Below are positions 12,552 through 23,698 of a DNA stretch of 64,000 bases, piece by piece; within the stretch, counting starts at the first letter, position 1; each line of letters opens with the position of its first letter. A program made the position numbers and the translations under genes. The notes beneath the pieces were generated by a model that was not told the origin of the DNA, did no database searches, and worked only from the letters and a program-made list of their open reading frames with translations. Source of the stretch: Daucus carota subsp. sativus (lineage: Eukaryota > Streptophyta > Magnoliopsida > Apiales > Apiaceae); NCBI RefSeq assembly GCF_001625215.2, contig NC_030383.2, positions 6,894,779 through 6,958,778 on the forward strand. Reading direction: 5' to 3'.

Positions 12552-13007
12552 TGATTTCTTTTGATTAAATAGTAAATAAATATATTTTTTTGAACGAGAT
12601 TTTTAACATGTATTTTTTTATATAAAATATAGTTTCATAAATTATTTCAATTTTTTTGAATAAAATTTTAATATCTAAATCTCAGTTTAAAACAAAATAT
12701 TTTAAAAATATTTTATAAAATATATTTTATATATCTTAATATGTGTAACTTGTAAGACTGCAGGTAATGAAAAATATTATATGAAAATGATGGAAATGAA
12801 TGAAAATATTATACGAAACTGAGAAAAACAGAATGAGTAATAATTTTGAATCAAAATGATAAAGAGAAAAATAGCAGTAAAAATAAAATGGAACAAAATT
12901 TGAGGAATTTTTTTCAAAGATGATAAGCCAGACGGCGGTTCTGAATATAAACCTCTACATCTCTGCAAAACCCGCGGTAATGATTTCACATATCTAAGCC
13001 AGGACAA

Positions 13008-16000
13008 ATGAGCACCGCAGCTATGCTTTCTACCCAGATTTGTCGCTCATCCTATGTCAAAACCCCCACTTTATGCACACTCTCTACTTCTTCATATTCT
13101 ATCTCCACCACCACAAACATTAACTTCTCATGGATTCACCAACTGGGTCCCACTTCTTTCTCTCAGTGGAGTTGTTTGAGGCCTTTGGGTACCTCAATCT
13201 CACAACTTCGTTTTGTAAATGCAGGTATTTTTTGACAATTTTTATTTTTTTTGATAGTTCTGCAAGTTTTCTTATTTGGGTGTGTGCTGATTTGGATTTG
13301 AATTTAGGGGAATGTTGTTTTCTTGAATTTTGCAGAAAAGAGAAGAAAATTTAAAAGAAAGGGTGTGTATGCATCTTTGTTTGGAGTTGGAGCTCCTGAA
13401 GCTCTGGTTATTGGAGTTGTGGCTTTGTTGGTTTTTGGTCCGAAAGGTCTTGCTGAGGTGATTTTCTTTACTTTGAGCTTGAGGTATATATATGCTTTAC
13501 AGTTTTTGTCTGATGCTTATGTAACATTTGCGGCATCCAGGGTTAATGATTGTCTTAAGTATACCTTAAACGATATATAATAAAATTTGGGAATGAATGT
13601 GTGAAAATTGTTATATGCTCTAAACATACTTGAAAAGGAACAAATAATTGAAGAGAAGTTTCTGCATTTGGTTTTTAATTCAGGACTGGTATTTTCTCCA
13701 GATCCCATAAAAGGTTTCAGTGATTGCCATGAATCGTAAATTATAAATGGTTTTTCCGTCACCCTATAAATTCTAGTACTGAGACAAGTCCTTTTGTTCT
13801 TTTTTCTTATATCACGTATGTGTCCTATCAGTTTGCCACAGTGTCTCAATAATAATTTTGGTATCAGACATGAAATGTGTCCAGAACCCAAGTAACATAG
13901 CTTGATAGCGATAATGAATGAAGTAATCAGATCAATTAAGAGTGTGACGGTTCTTGGACATCTTCCTCAAGTCATTTAAAGTTGAAACTCCAAAGCTAGC
14001 TAAGCCAGACATGATAAAATTGAGTTTTAGTAACCTTACGGATAATTATACCTTCTAACAAGAAACAAAGATGATTCCATAAATGATTTGAGATTGCAAC
14101 TTTTTTAGAACATTATATCAAAAACATTACCTGTGTTCATTTGTAGTATATGAGATCATTTAGTAGATGCTACTATCAGCCCACGTTTTAGAAAAATTGG
14201 TCATAGTATCAGGTTCACGGAGAGGTCTCGATTCGAGCTTGTCCACCCCAGCAATTAATATTATTTGCCTATTGGTGTTGGTCTCTTTGTTTGTTGTCTG
14301 TTTGTCCACTCGTAACAAGTGGGAAGATCCAATTATGGCTCTTTCCCTCGACTGTTTCAGAAGAAAAAGTTAGCCGCTAACACGGCATTAAAGCTCTGCA
14401 TTGATTACTTTACATTTATAGATTGCTATTTAAAATACTTGTGTATTATAACTTTCATGCATTCACATGATATTCCTCACAATTCTACACTTCCGACAAA
14501 AGAATATAATCCATTCAAAGCAATGGTAACCACCAACCAATTTATGGTTTTATCTCTGTATTTTATAGAACACTGGTGAGCGATTGACGGATGAAGAAGG
14601 ATAATATCTGGTCAGCTTGTATCTGAAATGTCTGGGAAAATTAAAAAGTGAATGAAATACAATCCCATGGGATTGGAATCCCTTAAATTTGAAGAAAATA
14701 ATGTAGTTATCCTGGGATTATAATCCTTTCAGACAAACATGGGCTAGAGTTTAGATGCAATATAATCAAGTGTCATGTCATCACCACTCGGTTGAAGTTT
14801 TGTAGTCACATCAGTTTTACCTTCTTAGTTATTTTAGACAGACTCGAGGTTTTATAACCCCAGTTAATTTTTAACCTTTCTGGGTACTGTATGGCACAAA
14901 ATTTATCAATTACAGTACCTACATTATAATTAGATTTGGTCTGGAGCATATTCATCAGGGTATCAGTTCCCATTACAAGTCACTCTGACTTTATGATATT
15001 TGTTTTTGTTGCACCTAATAATGTTGGAAGAGTATAATAACATGAAGTTAATGAAAATATTGTGGACAGCTTAAGCTTAATGAGAAAGTGAGAAAAGAAG
15101 GCAGTTGAAATCCGTGATATCTTTATCATTTTTCTCCATTTTAAGATGTAATTTTCAAACAGGCTGCTCGAACACTAGGAAAAACAGTACGAGCATTTCA
15201 GCCTACAATTAAGGAACTTCAGGTAAAATTTCTTACACATTTATAATACGATTAATATTGTATATCGTAAAGCTAGAAATTCCCACCACTGAATCTATTA
15301 TGCCTTTTTTCTTTCCATTTTACTTGGAAACATTAACTTGGTACAGGATGTTTCAAGGGAGTTCAAGAGCACACTTGAAGCTGAAATTGGTCTTGACGAT
15401 ATTCGGAATCCAATCCAGAGTACAACCAACGTAAAGACAAATCCTTTGGAGAAAATCACTGCAGAGGATTCTCAGATGAAGGTTGACCCTAGTAAGTGAT
15501 AAATTTTCAAGATATATATGATCCGGATTGCATTTAAAGTTAGTCTGTGAAGGCACTGAACTTGTTTGTGTTCTTTGCTTTTTCTGTTTTATAAAATTTT
15601 AAGTAGCACCTAAGAACTTAAGTCATTTTGTTCGAAATTTAGTTTTTTTAATCAATTAAAGAATTGATCTATTATGTAATTCACGGATTCTTGTATCTAG
15701 ACTTGATTAACAAGTATAAATTGATCATTTATATATTTATTTATTGTAAACAAGATTATTTTATTCAGATAGAATTTAGTAAGGTGCTGTATGTGCTGAA
15801 GTGACAGATGGTTCTCCATCTACGAAGAAAGCATACTCCAGTGAGGACCTGCTGAAAATCACGGAAGAGCAGCTAAAAGCAGCTGCCACTGTGGAGCAGA
15901 AACAAATAATTGCACCTGGAGAAGACCAGTCTGAAGCCCAAACTCGGCCTCAAGGTTTGGCGACTTATTACTTTTAAAATTCCTCTGTCATGTCCATATT

Positions 16001-16097
16001 TGTGTTTATCAGTTTACACCTGGTATCAGATACTGTTCAAGAAGATGCAACAGAGGGGCCTCCATCTCTGCCCCAGGAGTCCAAAAGTGAAACATGA
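13008..16097 (+). CDS. HCF106: HCF106 / TatB, thylakoid twin-arginine translocase subunit
   Basis: Six exons, join(13008..13224, 13336..13457, 15163..15222, 15347..15491, 15808..15954, 16030..16097), 252 residues; every junction keeps phase. Residues 1 to about 72 are a Ser/Thr-rich chloroplast transit peptide. The mature start has KRKGVYASLFGVG, then the conserved APEALVIGVVALLVFGPKG membrane helix and hinge with its Glu, then the amphipathic helix AARTLGKTVRAFQPT. The acidic, Gln/Pro/Thr-rich tail follows, with AYSSEDLLKITEEQLKA. This tail and helix are the HCF106 type, not Tha4/TatA. The protein binds cpTatC and takes part in transport of folded proteins into the thylakoid lumen using the proton gradient. 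Intron 2 is 1.7 kb and holds a possible SINE. Exon 5 may begin at 15802 instead. Confidence 0.96.
14160..14400 (+). mobile_element. Possible tRNA-derived SINE fragment in HCF106 intron 2
   Basis: GGTCTCGATTCGAG at 14224-14237 resembles a pol III B box (GGTTCGANNCC-like). It follows TTGGTCATAGTATCAGGTTC and is followed by a C-rich GTCCACCCCAGC segment and a T-rich stretch. This order is common in plant SINEs, but I could not see a clear A box, 3' tail or target duplication. It may be another dispersed repeat. Confidence 0.3.
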
Positions 16098-17240
16098 TAC
16101 AGCATGAGAAGAAGGATATTTCCCAATAAGGTAGCAAAGTTTGCATCACATTTTGAATTATAAGTTCGTATGATCTATCATTGCAAAAGTGATATGTATT
16201 TAGGAGTTGTCTATTCTGTAACCTTGTCAATGTAGTTTGATGTGTTGTGTTCGTTTTAAGGGTCATAGAACAGATATGCTTTGCGTTGGTAACTTACTCT
16301 GATGTCTGCTTCTTATATATACCTGAAGGCAACTATTGTTACCCTTAAATCTTAATATTATTAATTCCAGGGGGTTAAATATTTATTGTCACAAGTGCAA
16401 TATGTCCGTTGGTATGCAACAAATTGTTTGTGAACATGGGATCTATTCTACTAATTTTTCTACACTTTTCTCGAGTGCATGAAAAAACATGTTGATTTTT
16501 TCATTTATTCAATACGTGTTTCATGTCTTTGTTTACTTTAATTTCAAATTTGAAGTCAGTCCATGAAAATTTGGTTAAGTATGCTTTTGCTGCGAAATAA
16601 TATTAAAACATATTTAAGCAATGTTTAGAAGTCGTTTCATCCGTTTGGGGAACAATTTTTCCAGTTTAAAAGTCTAATTAGTATGTTTTAGTTTTAAAAA
16701 AATTTGTGTGATGCTTGTTTTATGTGTCCAAGTAGTTAAAGGATTAGCATGGAACTTTTGTAAGTGGCTGTTCTATATGTTCAATATAGTCCATAAATGT
16801 TATACCCCGTAATTTTTAATTATTTCAATATATTAATAATTATTATAAAAGGAAGCTAAGATAGGATTACGATTAGAACTTACAAGTGTAGTATGACAAT
16901 GGGCATTTAATACGGGTTGTAGTTAAACGAAGAAGTAAGCACGTTTTAAAACTCCATATAATGATCGTGTTCCCCTTTTTAATATTTTTTTTTAACTGTC
17001 AAATTTTCTCGAGATTTTTATTCTTCCCACCTGTCATCTTTGTTATTGAAATTTGTAATAAATCCATTTTTTACCGAAATTCGATAATTCTAGTTTCTAG
17101 GTGTTTTAGAAAAATCTTTCAATTTTCTATTCAGATTGTTTCCTGGATTATACTTCCATAAATCATATTCAAATCTCGTCTTGCAATTTAGTTCAATGTC
17201 AACGGATATTTTATTTAATCCCCAATTTGCTATAAGTTTG

Positions 17241-17315
17241 TTTTAGATAAATCATATCTTTTCGGTTTTAGATAAATCATATCTTTTCGGTTTTAGATAA
17301 ATCATATCTTTTCGG
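17241..17315. repeat. Three perfect copies of a 25-bp unit
   Basis: The unit TTTTAGATAAATCATATC... plus TTTTCGG occurs three times head to tail without a mismatch that I can see. Perfect identity points to a recent local duplication. Confidence 0.9.
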
Positions 17316-17498
17316 AATGATATTTTTGTCCTAGAAAACATCATTTAGATGATCAAAATAGTGACTTACATGTTTGAGTAAAATTGAGACCATTGAGACG
17401 TTTAAACTTTAAAGTTTGAGATGGGATGATATTGATTACTAAGAACTAGATATATAATTTAGGAAGATGTGAATTATTGGATTTCAGTAATGACTAAT

Positions 17499-17798
17499 GT
17501 TGTGTTTGGTTGGAGAGAATGGATCAGAATGACTAAAAATAAATGAAAATAGTAAAGTTAGGAGGAAAGTTTTGCAAAAAAATTGAGGCAAAATTGTTAT
17601 GATGAGATTTGAGAAGAAAATGAGTATAGGTAGAAATAGAGCATTCCTTCTCAAATTGGGGGGCGTCATCTCTAGCATAGGGTGTAAGAAATGAAATGAA
17701 GGAAGGAATGAAATTTATAAACATTTGCCCATAATATAGTGCAAATTTCATTCCATTTCTTCCATATTCATTCACCCCAACCAAATACAACAACAACG
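17499..17798. mobile_element. Tourist-like MITE
   Basis: The left end GTTGTGTTTGGTTGGAGAG and the right end, read in reverse (GTTGTATTTGGTTGGGGTG), are inverted repeats, continued by GAATGGA-type motifs on both sides. The target duplication is not clear. The interior resembles the element at 22973-23291 in its GAATGGAATGA-rich arms. The small open frames inside are not genes. Confidence 0.55.
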
Positions 17799-17974
17799 TT
17801 AGCCTCTGATTAATTTTTCTGGTGCTTTTAAAATAAGGATAGTGATATGGAATAAATAACATAACATATATGACATTAAGTTTTGTGTTTGCAACTAATA
17901 GTATATAATTATATATAAATACCAGTATTGTTAATGATTCCAAGATTTTTCACTAAAAGAGTTGTAACTAATTG

Positions 17975-19176
17975 TCAGCTGGTTGTATCTGGATCATTTA
18001 TCTCTCTAATGACGAGATTTCTAGCTCTATTAACAGTCATGAAACATAGGTACAGATGTTCCTCTAGTTCATCAAGCTGTGAGCAAAAGCTGAGGTCATT
18101 CTTTTTGAGCTGGCGTGCCACCTCTCCGCTAGCTTGAAGCTGATCTTCTCCTCTCTTTAGCCAGAACCTCACCATCTTTCGCATATGCTCCAACTCATCG
18201 CCCAGTCGAGCCACAAGCCGACTTATTGTGTCCAGATCCCTGCTTAATATATAAGTTCCTTTAGCTGCCACATCAACCTGAGCTGACCATTTAGCCAGCT
18301 GTTTAGTTGAAGCTGTGGTCAACACAATAGTTGGCGCAGCCATTAACGCTACTAGTGCGTGAGCAACTATGATAATTGTTAGTGAGGCTGTTATTGTTAT
18401 TAAAATGATAGCTGAGCCTAGTTTTATTTTGCTGAGTGTACGGAGTTTAGATCGAGTTTTGTCTCTGTTAACCTCGAGTCTTTTAAGCAGATTGAAGCAA
18501 CTAGTTTGCAGGGTTTGTATGTTATGAGGAGAAGAAGGTGATTTAATAAACGGATTTGAGGTCTGACAAAAGTCATTTAACTGAGTCAGAATTAGAGGCA
18601 AGTGAGTCATCTGAGAAGGCGTTTCGAGAGATTTCAGAATGAGTTTCAGAGAGCTATATCTTGTACGAACATGACCAATGTCTTTTAACAGAATTCCACA
18701 TAAGATAGAAGCATTTGAAGTTTCTAAGAAGTAGTCTAGCAGAAGTGAATGATTTTTAGGTTTAATAGGGGCCAGGTTGAGGATTTGGATAACGGTGGGC
18801 TGATCGGGGTTTAGGAGATGTTCTGCAAACAGGCGGTAAGATGGCAGCCGAGCAGCTGTGGTTGAGTTGATTGGTTTAGATTTTGCAGAAGCTCCGCCAT
18901 CTTTCAGCGAGATAACACATGTCCAGAAGTCGATGTATGATTCAGTCCGAAATGCATTAGCATACTCTTCTCGGAGGTCTAGTTCTACTGAATCTTCTTG
19001 AGTTTCCATTTGAGTTTCTCCTGACATGAGAAATCAAAACGGTCATAGCATAAATGAGAATATTGATTGAAGTTGATAAAAGTTTTGCAAGTATGCAAAA
19101 AACGAAAAGATGATGATTGATGAGCTACCATACCATTGCATGCTATCATTTTCTTAATTCTTGAGCGTAATCCCAT
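17975..19176 (-). CDS. UPF0496 (DUF677) protein
   Basis: Proposed model: complement(join(17975..19020, 19134..19176)), 362 residues. The short first exon reads MGLRSRIKKMIACN; its donor AATG|GTATGG and the acceptor GTCAG|GAGAAAC join in phase. If the intron is not used, a 350-residue product starts at 19027. The N-terminal half has the family pattern EEYANAFRTESYIDFW; the central SKIKLGSAIILITITAS and VALMAAPTIVLTTAS form two hydrophobic segments; the C-terminal half is helical (LDTISRLVARLGDELEHMR). UPF0496 proteins are plant proteins of largely unknown role, some linked to stress or membranes. The family call is firm; the first exon is inference. Confidence 0.85.
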
Positions 19177-19813
19177 ATTCCTTGTAATTGATAATTTCCA
19201 ACCTGCGATTGAGGTTAGAAATTTGTTAGTGTGTGCCTATGCGCGTAATGTGGCGGAAATATATGCAACTGTGTTTACTGTGGCAGAAGAACAGTACCTT
19301 TGGGAAGGACTAGTTGAAGAAACGGAGGATTCTTATAAGATTAAAATGGTAAGAAAGCTAGCTTGGAAGAATTGTTTTAATACTAGTGGAGAGCCCAAAT
19401 TAACCTTGTAGTGTAAATTAAGTTGTTGATACTTACAAGCAAATCCAATTTCTGCCGAGTACTCGACCCAATCCCATATATATGCAACAATTCTACTCCT
19501 GTACTACTTTTCTAAATATAACATAAAAATTAAATTTATATTTACATGTAGTTTCTAGAATAAAGTATATAACAAGTGTTTAGTATTGCATACCTGTTGA
19601 AATAATCTTACTTTTGGGAAAGAAATATACATGGTAATTATTTCTGTTATATAAAACGAGTAAAACAAGAATAAATCATTATTCTTCGCTGAATGAAATC
19701 TGAATTATATTATAAATCATTATTCAAAATTTCATTTTCAAAAATGTTACTTTGGTATTCTTGTTTTCTTTATTCTTGACTGATGTAATAAAGTATGTCA
19801 TCGATAAAGTATA

Positions 19814-20180
19814 CTCCCTCCGTCCCTCTGGGATCTATACATTTGTATTGGGCACGGAGACTAAGAAAAGTGTATAAAGTAGTGTAAAGTCTAAGAAAAG
19901 TGTATAAAGTAGTGTAAAGTAATAAGAAAGAGAAAGAAAAGTAGGTAAAGTGGTGGGGAGAAAGAAAAGTAAGTAAAGTGGTGGGGAGAAAGAAAAGTAG
20001 GTAAAGTGGTGGGATCTATTAATATTTAAGTGATAGATTTGGAAAAGTAGATGAAGTTAGTGGGCGGGTGGGATTTTTATATTATAAAAGTTTACAATTT
20101 TAGGAAAGTTTTGAAATGTATAGAATTGAATGGGACATCCCGAAAAAGAAAGTGTATATAATTCAAAGGGACGGAGGGAG
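19814..20180. mobile_element. Stowaway MITE with internal tandem repeats
   Basis: The ends are CTCCCTCCGTCCCT and AGGGACGGAGGGAG, with TA on both sides (19812-19813 and 20181-20182). Inside, a 30-bp unit containing AAGTGTATAAAGTAGTG occurs twice and an AAAGAAAAGTAGGTAAAGTGG unit about three times. It is 367 bp and lies between the divergent starts of nothing: UPF0496 begins on its left and SRC2 ends on its right. Confidence 0.92.
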
Positions 20181-20346
20181 TATATGGTATTTAATACATG
20201 TTTTTTATTTTGAGAGATACATGCTTAAATCAGAACACAAGGCCAGGGATTATCAATAATTAATTCAAATTAACGGGAAAAAAACAGCATGTAAACAACA
20301 CTGCCTCTCATCATCTTATTAAGAAATGAAGCAAGTAGCACGCCTC

Positions 20347-21165
20347 TTAATAATCACCATCATCACCATAACCCAGATCATCCTCCACTTTATCTGCTGC
20401 ATCTTCAGCTATCTCGTTTTCCACGTAATCCAGACCCTCCGCTATGGCAAGTCCACCCAACACCCCTGCAACCGCGCCCACAGCTAATCCCGTCCCCATT
20501 CCCATCCCACTTTTACTTTTCTGCCCTTGCCCATTATTATTATTATTATTATTATATTCTCCGTACCCATATCCGCTCGGAGCCCCGCTCGAATAAGGAT
20601 ACGGGTTTGGAGCCTGAGCATTATAAGATCCATAGTTATTATAAGGTGGCGGAGCCACGTAAGGTCCACCATAAGCCTGCTGTGGAGCCGCAGCGGCATA
20701 AGGACCACCGTAAGCCGGTGGAGCCGCAGCCGCATACGGCGGCGGAAAACTACGACGCTCACGTACCACCACCGAGAGCTCGAGCTTTCCATGCGGCCGG
20801 CCAGAAGGACGTTTCAACTCGAGCCTCTTCTGAGTCGACTCAGCTCCGAGTCCAAACTCATCAACCACTTCATAAAGCGGCAGCTTAGCCGAGCCGATGA
20901 GCGGCTTGACATCCTCGGCTGCATCGGCGTGAACGATGTCAACACGAAGGACAGAGTCATTGATAGGAGCATAAAAAGGAATGACTAGGGTTTGATTCCA
21001 TTGGGGACACGTGTCGCCTTGTGGGTCGACGAGAGTGGAGCATTTGGAGCTGGGGTCGAGCCAAACGACGGCGTAGGGTTTGAGAGAGCCGTGACGCCAG
21101 TTGATGTTTTTGAGATCTTTGGCGGAGGAAATTGTGACTTGGACTTCGTAAGTAGCGGAGGCCAT
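20347..21165 (-). CDS. SRC2-like C2-domain protein
   Basis: Single exon, 272 residues, starting [18 protein letters not shown] at 21165; two codons upstream are in frame but have no ATG. The N-terminal 130 residues are a C2 domain ([37 protein letters not shown]). Then comes a Pro/Tyr/Gly/Ala-rich linker with [11 protein letters not shown]-type repeats and a seven-residue Asn run, and a C-terminal Gly/Ala-rich hydrophobic segment ([13 protein letters not shown]) with an acidic tail. SRC2 (soybean cold-regulated 2) relatives sit on ER, vacuole or plasma membranes and respond to cold. The C2 domain may bind lipid or calcium, though the acidic loop residues are only partly kept. Confidence 0.93.
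   Translation of the reverse strand: MASATYEVQVTISSAKDLKNINWRHGSLKPYAVVWLDPSSKCSTLVDPQGDTCPQWNQTLVIPFYAPINDSVLRVDIVHADAAEDVKPLIGSAKLPLYEVVDEFGLGAESTQKRLELKRPSGRPHGKLELSVVVRERRSFPPPYAAAAPPAYGGPYAAAAPQQAYGGPYVAPPPYNNYGSYNAQAPNPYPYSSGAPSGYGYGEYNNNNNNNGQGQKSKSGMGMGTGLAVGAVAGVLGGLAIAEGLDYVENEIAEDAADKVEDDLGYGDDGDY
20533..20556 (-). repeat. AAT-codon run encoding poly-Asn in SRC2
   Basis: About seven AAT codons in a row in the coding strand of the SRC2-like gene. As a trinucleotide repeat it can change length without breaking frame. Confidence 0.85.
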
Positions 21166-21206
21166 TTGCAAATGTAATTGCTGAGAGTGAGAGGGAGCAG
21201 ACAGCT

Positions 21207-21216
21207 CTATTTATAC
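21207..21216 (-). promoter_or_regulatory. Probable TATA box of the SRC2-like gene
   Basis: GTATAAATAG on the minus strand about 42 bp before the ATG. The spacing allows a very short 5' UTR (CT/GA-rich) of roughly 10-15 bp if initiation follows the usual 30-bp rule. No other TATA-like element is closer. Confidence 0.55.
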
Positions 21217-21260
21217 ACACTCTGCTCGCCTATTCAGTAATAATAGTTTTTGTTATTAGT

Positions 21261-21692
21261 GGGTGCATTAATTAAGATTTTAAAACATTTTTTTTCATTA
21301 ATGAAATTTTATTCAATTGAGATTGTTTAAGATTTATTAAAATCTTGAGATATTCAGTTAAGATTTTAAATTATGTCATGGTGGTATACAGTCAGAATTT
21401 TCAATTTTCAATTATATTTTAAAATCTGATTGTATTCAATGAGATTGTTTAAAATTCATTAAAATCTTGAGATATTCTTATGGATTTTTAATACCATTAG
21501 ATGAATTTAATAGATTTTAAACAATATCAATTGAATATCATCAGATTTTAAAGCATAACTTAAAAAATTGATTGAATACCCCCAGATTTTATCACATAAT
21601 TTAAAATCTCAAATGAATACGCAAAATTTTAATAAATTTCAAACTATCTTCATAAATAAAAAAAATCATTTAAAATCTTAATCAATAACCCC
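21261..21692. mobile_element. MITE rich in AAGATTTTAAA motifs
   Basis: The left end (GGGTGCATTAATTAAGATTTTAAAAC) pairs with the reverse complement of the right end (GGGGTTATTGATTAAGATTTTAAATG) and the match continues for over 40 bp. AAAATCTT/AAGATTTT recurs through the inside in both directions. There is no clear target duplication. It lies about 45 bp upstream of the SRC2 TATA box. Confidence 0.55.
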
Positions 21693-22120
21693 TACCTAAA
21701 TTTTGGAGAAAGATTCTTGCATACAGCGTGCCTCACTAAATTCAAGCGGTAATTAATTTGGATTTCCAGAGATATTCTGGATTTGATTTTGGTGGGGTGC
21801 AGCAGCGAATTCATGATTTGTTTGATATAAGCAAATTTTTGAAAAATATACTATATTTTAAATTTTGTAAAACACTCAATATAATTTAGTAAAATCTAGA
21901 ATGATGAAAAAATATCATATTTTACAGAGACACGTGTCCTCTGTGCCACGTCCCACTGCACGTATATTCATTTTAAAATTTCAAGAAAATAGTATTACTT
22001 TTAACAAAAAATTAAAATTTCAACGAAAAATTGAGATAATTACTAGAAACAAAGGCACGCAATTTAAAATTTCATAAATATTTTATAAAATACTTTGATA
22101 TTGAAAAATTCATGATTTGG

Positions 22121-22121
<1 letters not shown>

Positions 22122-22216
<95 letters not shown>
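22122..22216. repeat. (AAT)n microsatellite, about 31 units
   Basis: An uninterrupted run of ATA/AAT units about 95 bp long. At this length and purity it is expected to be polymorphic. Confidence 0.95.
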
Positions 22217-22218
<2 letters not shown>

Positions 22219-22972
22219 TGATTATAATATTAATTAGAGTGGAGGATATATAGATGGTATGTAACTTCAGAAATATAGTGCTCCTTAAAAAAATGGAAGG
22301 AGAAGTCTTTAGAGTTGGTAGAGATTTCTCATTCTGCAGTTAGATACTTAGATTTGTTTTTAGGGATATACTGAAGACTTTCGGATACCCCAACCAATAA
22401 TCGTAAATAAGAAATTTAGCTTCTCAACTAAAGAGTTGTTAAAAAAAATTAAAATGATTGTTGTTGTAGTATATATATTTGCAGGATGGTTGTTGATTCA
22501 AAAAGAACGTATCTAGGAAGGACTTATCTGCACACTGCACTCTGCAGCAGGGTAATCCTTCCCCAGATACAAAGCATTTTTAGACATGCCAAGGTTAAGA
22601 AGAGTGCGTCATAGATTTTGGTTACATTTATACGCGGGGAGCACGCGGCATAGCCATCGATTTATTGGCACTTCAGCACTTGCAGTATTCGGATATAATC
22701 GTTCCTGTGAAAATGTAGCAAGTGGTCCATATTATTCTTTATTTTTCGAGAGATGCGGTTCTTAAAAGATATCCGAGTTTTTGACCCATTAATATGATCA
22801 GGTTTGATATAAGATATATGTTTGTTTTGTATTCGACAATTTTTTATATAAAGAAGAGGATATTGGAGATTAAGATAGCAAATAATTATTTTCTTGAATT
22901 AAATGGTCAATGTAAATATATCGACTTATGTACGGCCACATCCGCTACTTAGATGCGTCTTAGGCTGTGCTC

Positions 22973-23291
22973 ATTTTATGGAATGGAATGAGCGGAGAAT
23001 GGAATGAAAAATTATATAGAAGTTTTAAGGAGAAAGAAGAAAATATGAGATAATGGTGACAAAATATGGATGTAGTTAATTTTTTTGTGAGAAAGATTGT
23101 AAAGAAACATGATGTTGAAATGGAATGAGCATTCTTTCCAAAACATGTGGGTTAGAGTTATAGTTAAAATAGTAAGGTTGGAATGATTGAAGTAATGAAA
23201 ATTATATATATTTTCTTTGATTAACACCATTTTAGAGTACAAAATTCATTCCATTCTCCCTCCATTCCATTCACTCCAAGTGAACACAACC
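22973..23291. mobile_element. Tourist (PIF/Harbinger) MITE
   Basis: The ends GGCTGTGCTCATTTTATGG and, from the right, GGTTGTGTTCACTTGGAGTG are inverted repeats, followed on both sides by GGAATGGAATGA motifs. TTA is duplicated at 22970-22972 and 23292-23294, the PIF/Harbinger target site. It is 319 bp, with no transposase. Confidence 0.75.
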
Positions 23292-23698
23292 TTAGTTTTC
23301 AACTCGGTAACTCTATCTTTCACAAATTTAAAAACAACTCTATCATTCACAATTTTAACGATAATAATCTGCCAAACATTCTGCTCAATTTATAAATATA
23401 GAGCATAGAGACAGAGCTTGGCATATAAGAATTCTCAATGATAACGCTGCTATTTTCGGTTCTCGTCCGGCATATAAGAATTCACAGGTCGACAAATTTT
23501 GCCTAGCAGTCTAGCAAATCACACATCAGGCAGAAAAATAAGGATGGTGTCTGCATTAGTGGCTTAGACAACAACTGTGGTATTAACTGCTAGTGGTAAT
23601 AGGTGGAAATGTGGTATATGAGGCCATGCCGATCACTTGATAATCAGGCGCATAGCACCATAACAACGAAAAAGGTTCTCCGTGGCTCAACTCTCTAT

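Larger units (their letters stand above)
8285..13007. other. Long AT-rich intergenic region
   Basis: No supported gene in 4.7 kb between the divergent hydroxyproline-rich gene and HCF106. It holds the Mutator-like MITE (10226-10712), the Stowaway MITE (11243-11499) and a TA microsatellite (about 12510-12547). Open frames such as 8653-8982 (-) and 12073-12297 (-) lack recognisable domains. The final 150 bp before 13008 probably contain the HCF106 promoter and 5' UTR. Confidence 0.5.
16098..17974. other. Intergenic region after HCF106
   Basis: AT-rich, without a supported gene. It contains the HCF106 3' UTR at its left edge, a three-copy 25-bp tandem repeat (17241-17315) and a Tourist-like MITE (about 17499-17798). 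Confidence 0.5.
21217..23698. other. Intergenic region between SRC2 and MATE genes
   Basis: No supported gene. It holds a MITE with ATTTTAA-rich ends (21261-21692), the AAT microsatellite (22122-22216) and a Tourist-like MITE (22973-23291). The rightmost 250 bp include the 3' UTR of the MATE gene. Confidence 0.5.

Noticed and set aside
14640-14740. CCCATGGG-centred palindrome with related CTGGGATTATAATCC downstream
   Set aside because: Could be a tiny MITE, but the ends and target duplication are not clear.
17533-17943. 136-codon minus-strand frame
   Set aside because: It lies across the Tourist-like MITE and its AT-rich flank; composition is that of noise.
20527-20988. Plus-strand reading frames over the SRC2-like gene
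   Set aside because: Shadows of the real minus-strand gene; one begins in the poly-Ile antisense of the Asn run.
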